Assembly: GCA_031274855.1 (NCBI GenBank)
Contig: JAISPO010000001.1
Location: 1 to 8,341, forward strand
Direction of reading: 5' to 3'
DNA from: Zoogloeaceae bacterium
Lineage (GTDB): Bacteria > Pseudomonadota > Gammaproteobacteria > Burkholderiales > Rhodocyclaceae
Length of the DNA: 8,341 nucleotides
Positions 5,650 through 8,341 of the stretch are shown here, one piece after another. The notes beneath the pieces are model-generated. The model had not been told where the DNA came from and made no database searches. It saw only the letters and a program-made list of their open reading frames with translations. The position numbers were made by a program, and so were the translations under genes. Position 1 is the first letter of the stretch. The number at the start of each line of letters is the position of its first letter.

Positions 5650-8341
5650 ATGAAAAGCGAGCGTCACTACCTCACCTCGATTCTTGAGCCGAAATCGGTC
5701 GCGATTATCGGCGCATCGGAAACGCCGGGCTCAATCGGCGAAACCTTGGCCCGCAACATGCTCGACAGCGCGTTCAAGGGCAAATATTTCTTCGTCAATC
5801 CCGAGCATGAGCAAATCTTCGGCCAGCCGAGTTACGCCTCGATAGAAGCGGTGCCGCACCGGGTCGACGTAGCCGTGGTCTGCACGCGCGCCGAAACTGT
5901 CCCCGGCATCATCGACGCTTGCGGCCGCGCTGGCGCGCGGGCTGCCATCGTGCTTTCCGGCGGCTTTGCGGAAACCGGATCGCGCGGCGCCAAGCTCGAA
6001 CGCGCCGTGATCGAAAACGCGCAGCGTCATCGCCTCCGCCTGCTTGGGCCAAATTGTCTGGGTATCCTCCGGCCATCGGCGGGAATCAATCTGGCATTCG
6101 CCCGCGCCAATGCCAAGCCGGGCACCATCGGCCTGATCTCGCAATCGGGCGCGCTGTGTTCAGCCATTCTCGATTGGGCCATGCCCAAGAGTGTCGGCTT
6201 CTCGACTGTGGTTTCGCTCGGTTCCGAAAGCGATGTCGATTTCGGCGAGATTTTGGAGTTCATGGTCGCCGATCCCAAGACGGAAAACATTTTCCTCTAT
6301 ATCGAGGGGATCAAAAATTCCCGCCGCTTCATGAGCGCGCTGCGCGCCGCCGCGCGTTGCAAGCCGGTGCTGCTGATCAAGGTCGGCAAGCACCCGCAAG
6401 GCGAACGCGCAATACGCTCGCATTCGGGCGCCATCGTCGGCGACGATGATGTTTTCGACGCCGCGGTGCGCCGCGCCGGCGTGGTGCGTCTGCGCTCGGT
6501 CGGCCAGATGTACGCCACCGCCGAAGCGCTCTTTTCCCATTTCCGTCCACGCGGAAACCGCTTGGCCATCATCACCAACGGCGGCGGCCCCGGCGTCATG
6601 GCCGCCGACCACTGTTGCGACATCGGCATTCCGCTGGCAACGCCGTCGGACGCCACCATCGTCAAGCTGGATGAGGCGATGCCGCCCTACTGGTCGAAGG
6701 CCAACCCAATCGACATCATCGGCGACGCGACGCCGGAACGATACGCCTCGGCTTTGCAAATCTGCCTCGACGACGATCAGATCGACGGTGTGCTGGTCAT
6801 CCTGACGCCGCAGGCCATGACCGACCCAACTCAGGCCGCCCGCGTGGTGATCGAAGCGACGCGCAAGAACGACAAGCCGGTCGTGACCTGCTGGATGGGC
6901 GAGGAACAGGTGCGCGAAGCCCGCCTGCTGTTCAGGGGCGCAGGCATCCCGACCTTCCGCACGCCGGAACCGGCAGTCGATTTGTTCTCCCACATCTCGG
7001 CCTACTACCGGAACCAGCGGCTGCTGATGGAAACACCGGCTTCAATTTCCGATCAAGCGGCCCCGCGTCTGGAATCGGCGCGTCTGCTCATCGAGACGGC
7101 GCTGTCCGAAGGCCGCAAGGTGCTCAACGAAATGGAATCGAAGGCGCTGCTGTCGGCCTTCCGCATCCCGATTGCGCAAACCGTCATCGCCCATTCCCCT
7201 GCGGAAGCGATGGTGCTGGCCGAAGAAATGGGCCTGCCCGTGGTGATGAAAATTGACTCGCCGCAAATCACCCGCAAGAAGTCGGATTCCGGCGGCGTGC
7301 GTCTCAACCTGCGCTCAATCGCCGCCGTGCGCGATTCTTACAACGCCATCATTGAGGAAGTCCGCAAGAACCGTCCTGACGCGACCATCTACGGCGTCGC
7401 CATCGAGCCGATGATCCAGAAAGCGAACGGGCGTGAATTGATGGTCGGCATGATGCGCGACCGCGTGTTCGGGCCGACGATTCTGGTCGGTCCCGGCGGC
7501 GTCGGCGCCGACCCGACCGGCAAGGATCGCGCCGTTGCCTTGCCGCCGCTCAACCCCTTCCTCATCGCCGACATGCTGGCATCGACGCGCACCTCCGCCA
7601 GACTGGGCGCTTTCCGCAACATGCCGCCCGTCAATATCGAGGCGCTCGAATCGGTGTTGCTGCGCGTCTCGGAAATGGTCTGCGAACTGCCGTGGATCAG
7701 CGAATTGCACATCAATCCATTGATTGTCGACGAGCACGGCGCTGTCGCGGTCGACGCCAGCATTTCGATTGAACAGTTGCCACTGACCGCGGGCCGCTAC
7801 GACCACATGGCGATCCACCCGTACCCGTCGCATCTGGCGATGAGCTACCAGACCAACGAAGGCCAGACGATCCGTATTCGTCCGATTAAACCCGAAGACG
7901 CGGATACCGAACAGGCCTTCGTCCTCAGCCTCACGCCGGAAACGCGGTACTACCGGTTCATGAACACCATCCGCGAACTCTCGCTCGCGCAACTGATTCG
8001 CCTGACCCAGATCGACTACGATCGGGAAATGGCCTTCATCGCGCTGACGGAAATCGACGGCAAGGAAACCCAAATCGGTGTGGCGCGTTACGCCACCAAC
8101 CCGGATGGCGAGTCGTGCGAGTTCGCCATCGTCGTCTCCGACCAGTGGCAGGGCAAGGGTGTCGCCCGCCGCCTGATGGGCATTCTGATCGACTCGGCGC
8201 GGGCCGGCGGCTTGAAGTACATGAACGGCGACTTCCTCTCGGAAAACACGCGCATGTTGCGCTTCGTCGCCAATCTCGGCTTCGTCCTCTCGCCCCACCC
8301 CGAAGACTCCGGCCTCAAGCGCGGCGTACTGATACTCGACT
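5650..8341 (+). CDS. patZ: ADP-forming acyl-CoA synthetase-like / GNAT acetyltransferase fusion (Pat/PatZ type), 3' end cut by the window
   Basis: The frame is open for 897 codons without a stop and runs off the right edge; E. coli PatZ has 886 residues, so little should be missing. Family members acetylate protein lysines, classically silencing acetyl-CoA synthetase. Domain order: CoA-binding Rossmann fold (about 10-105, VAIIGAS at 17-23); succinyl-CoA-ligase-like regions (LGPNCLG 132-138, ISQSGAL 163-169, NGGGPG 310-315); ATP-grasp (about 478-700, with VVMKIDSP around Lys534, GPGGVG near 614, ELHINPL at 685); and GNAT (from about 738, with TQIDYDREMAF and the acetyl-CoA loop QGKGVA at 834-839). 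His258 in RSHSGAIVG aligns with the phospho-histidine of ADP-forming acetyl-CoA synthetases. By my recollection E. coli PatZ lacks this histidine, so this protein may also be a working acyl-CoA synthetase. The start at ATG 5650 has GGGA upstream and matches the family's usual N-terminus. Confidence 0.93.
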   Translation, partial: MKSERHYLTSILEPKSVAIIGASETPGSIGETLARNMLDSAFKGKYFFVNPEHEQIFGQPSYASIEAVPHRVDVAVVCTRAETVPGIIDACGRAGARAAIVLSGGFAETGSRGAKLERAVIENAQRHRLRLLGPNCLGILRPSAGINLAFARANAKPGTIGLISQSGALCSAILDWAMPKSVGFSTVVSLGSESDVDFGEILEFMVADPKTENIFLYIEGIKNSRRFMSALRAAARCKPVLLIKVGKHPQGERAIRSHSGAIVGDDDVFDAAVRRAGVVRLRSVGQMYATAEALFSHFRPRGNRLAIITNGGGPGVMAADHCCDIGIPLATPSDATIVKLDEAMPPYWSKANPIDIIGDATPERYASALQICLDDDQIDGVLVILTPQAMTDPTQAARVVIEATRKNDKPVVTCWMGEEQVREARLLFRGAGIPTFRTPEPAVDLFSHISAYYRNQRLLMETPASISDQAAPRLESARLLIETALSEGRKVLNEMESKALLSAFRIPIAQTVIAHSPAEAMVLAEEMGLPVVMKIDSPQITRKKSDSGGVRLNLRSIAAVRDSYNAIIEEVRKNRPDATIYGVAIEPMIQKANGRELMVGMMRDRVFGPTILVGPGGVGADPTGKDRAVALPPLNPFLIADMLASTRTSARLGAFRNMPPVNIEALESVLLRVSEMVCELPWISELHINPLIVDEHGAVAVDASISIEQLPLTAGRYDHMAIHPYPSHLAMSYQTNEGQTIRIRPIKPEDADTEQAFVLSLTPETRYYRFMNTIRELSLAQLIRLTQIDYDREMAFIALTEIDGKETQIGVARYATNPDGESCEFAIVVSDQWQGKGVARRLMGILIDSARAGGLKYMNGDFLSENTRMLRFVANLGFVLSPHPEDSGLKRGVLILD

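Noticed and set aside
5642..5653. Three-codon leader frame (MKK, stop) overlapping the Pat-like start by ATGA
   Set aside because: The ATG abuts the GGGA with no spacing, so initiation there is unlikely; an A-rich run readily creates such a frame by chance.
6160..6993. 277-codon minus-strand open frame opposite the Pat-like gene
   Set aside because: Same reasoning: a shadow of the GC-rich coding frame, with no recognisable motifs or ribosome binding site.
7315..8298. 327-codon minus-strand open frame opposite the Pat-like gene
   Set aside because: It mirrors the codons of a well-supported plus-strand protein with continuous domain motifs; its own product resembles no family.

Overview
The window looks like ordinary chromosome from a GC-rich proteobacterium, most likely a betaproteobacterium. 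This rests on protein resemblance and gene content (TesA/YbbA pair, SelD and SelU, a Pat-type acetyltransferase); I could not run a database search. Seven genes are complete, one is cut by the left edge and one by the right edge. Coding density is very high: only two gaps exceed 100 bases.

Layout. (1) 1-233, minus: N-terminus of a YbbA/LolD-type ABC transporter ATPase. It is divergent from tesA (232-834, plus), an exported SGNH esterase/thioesterase, and the two start codons overlap on one CATG. (2) 835-943: a spacer with a degenerate 7-base tandem repeat and a small palindrome, leading into a vapBC toxin-antitoxin pair (944-1524, plus) of somewhat lower GC. (3) 1536-3651: a selenium module. 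selD (minus) makes selenophosphate and selU/mnmH (plus) uses it to make 2-selenouridine in tRNA wobble positions. They are divergent and their ATG codons overlap inside one CCATGG. (4) 3664-5454, minus: a Na+/phosphate cotransporter with a C-terminal PhoU-like region. (5) 5455-5649: a divergent promoter region. (6) 5650-8341, plus, open at the right edge: a very large protein with an ADP-forming acyl-CoA synthetase architecture fused to a C-terminal GNAT acetyltransferase (Pat/PatZ type). It keeps the phospho-histidine that, by my recollection of the sequence, E. coli PatZ lacks.

How they work together: SelD and SelU are consecutive steps of one pathway, VapB and VapC are one antitoxin/toxin unit, and TesA and YbbA are a conserved neighbour pair. 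The phosphate transporter and the Pat-like protein share only the intergenic region between them. I see no wholly undescribed system. The points most worth a second look are the two divergent pairs with overlapping start codons, the retained catalytic histidine in the Pat-like protein, the Ala in the SelU P-loop, and the repeat and palindrome beside vapBC.
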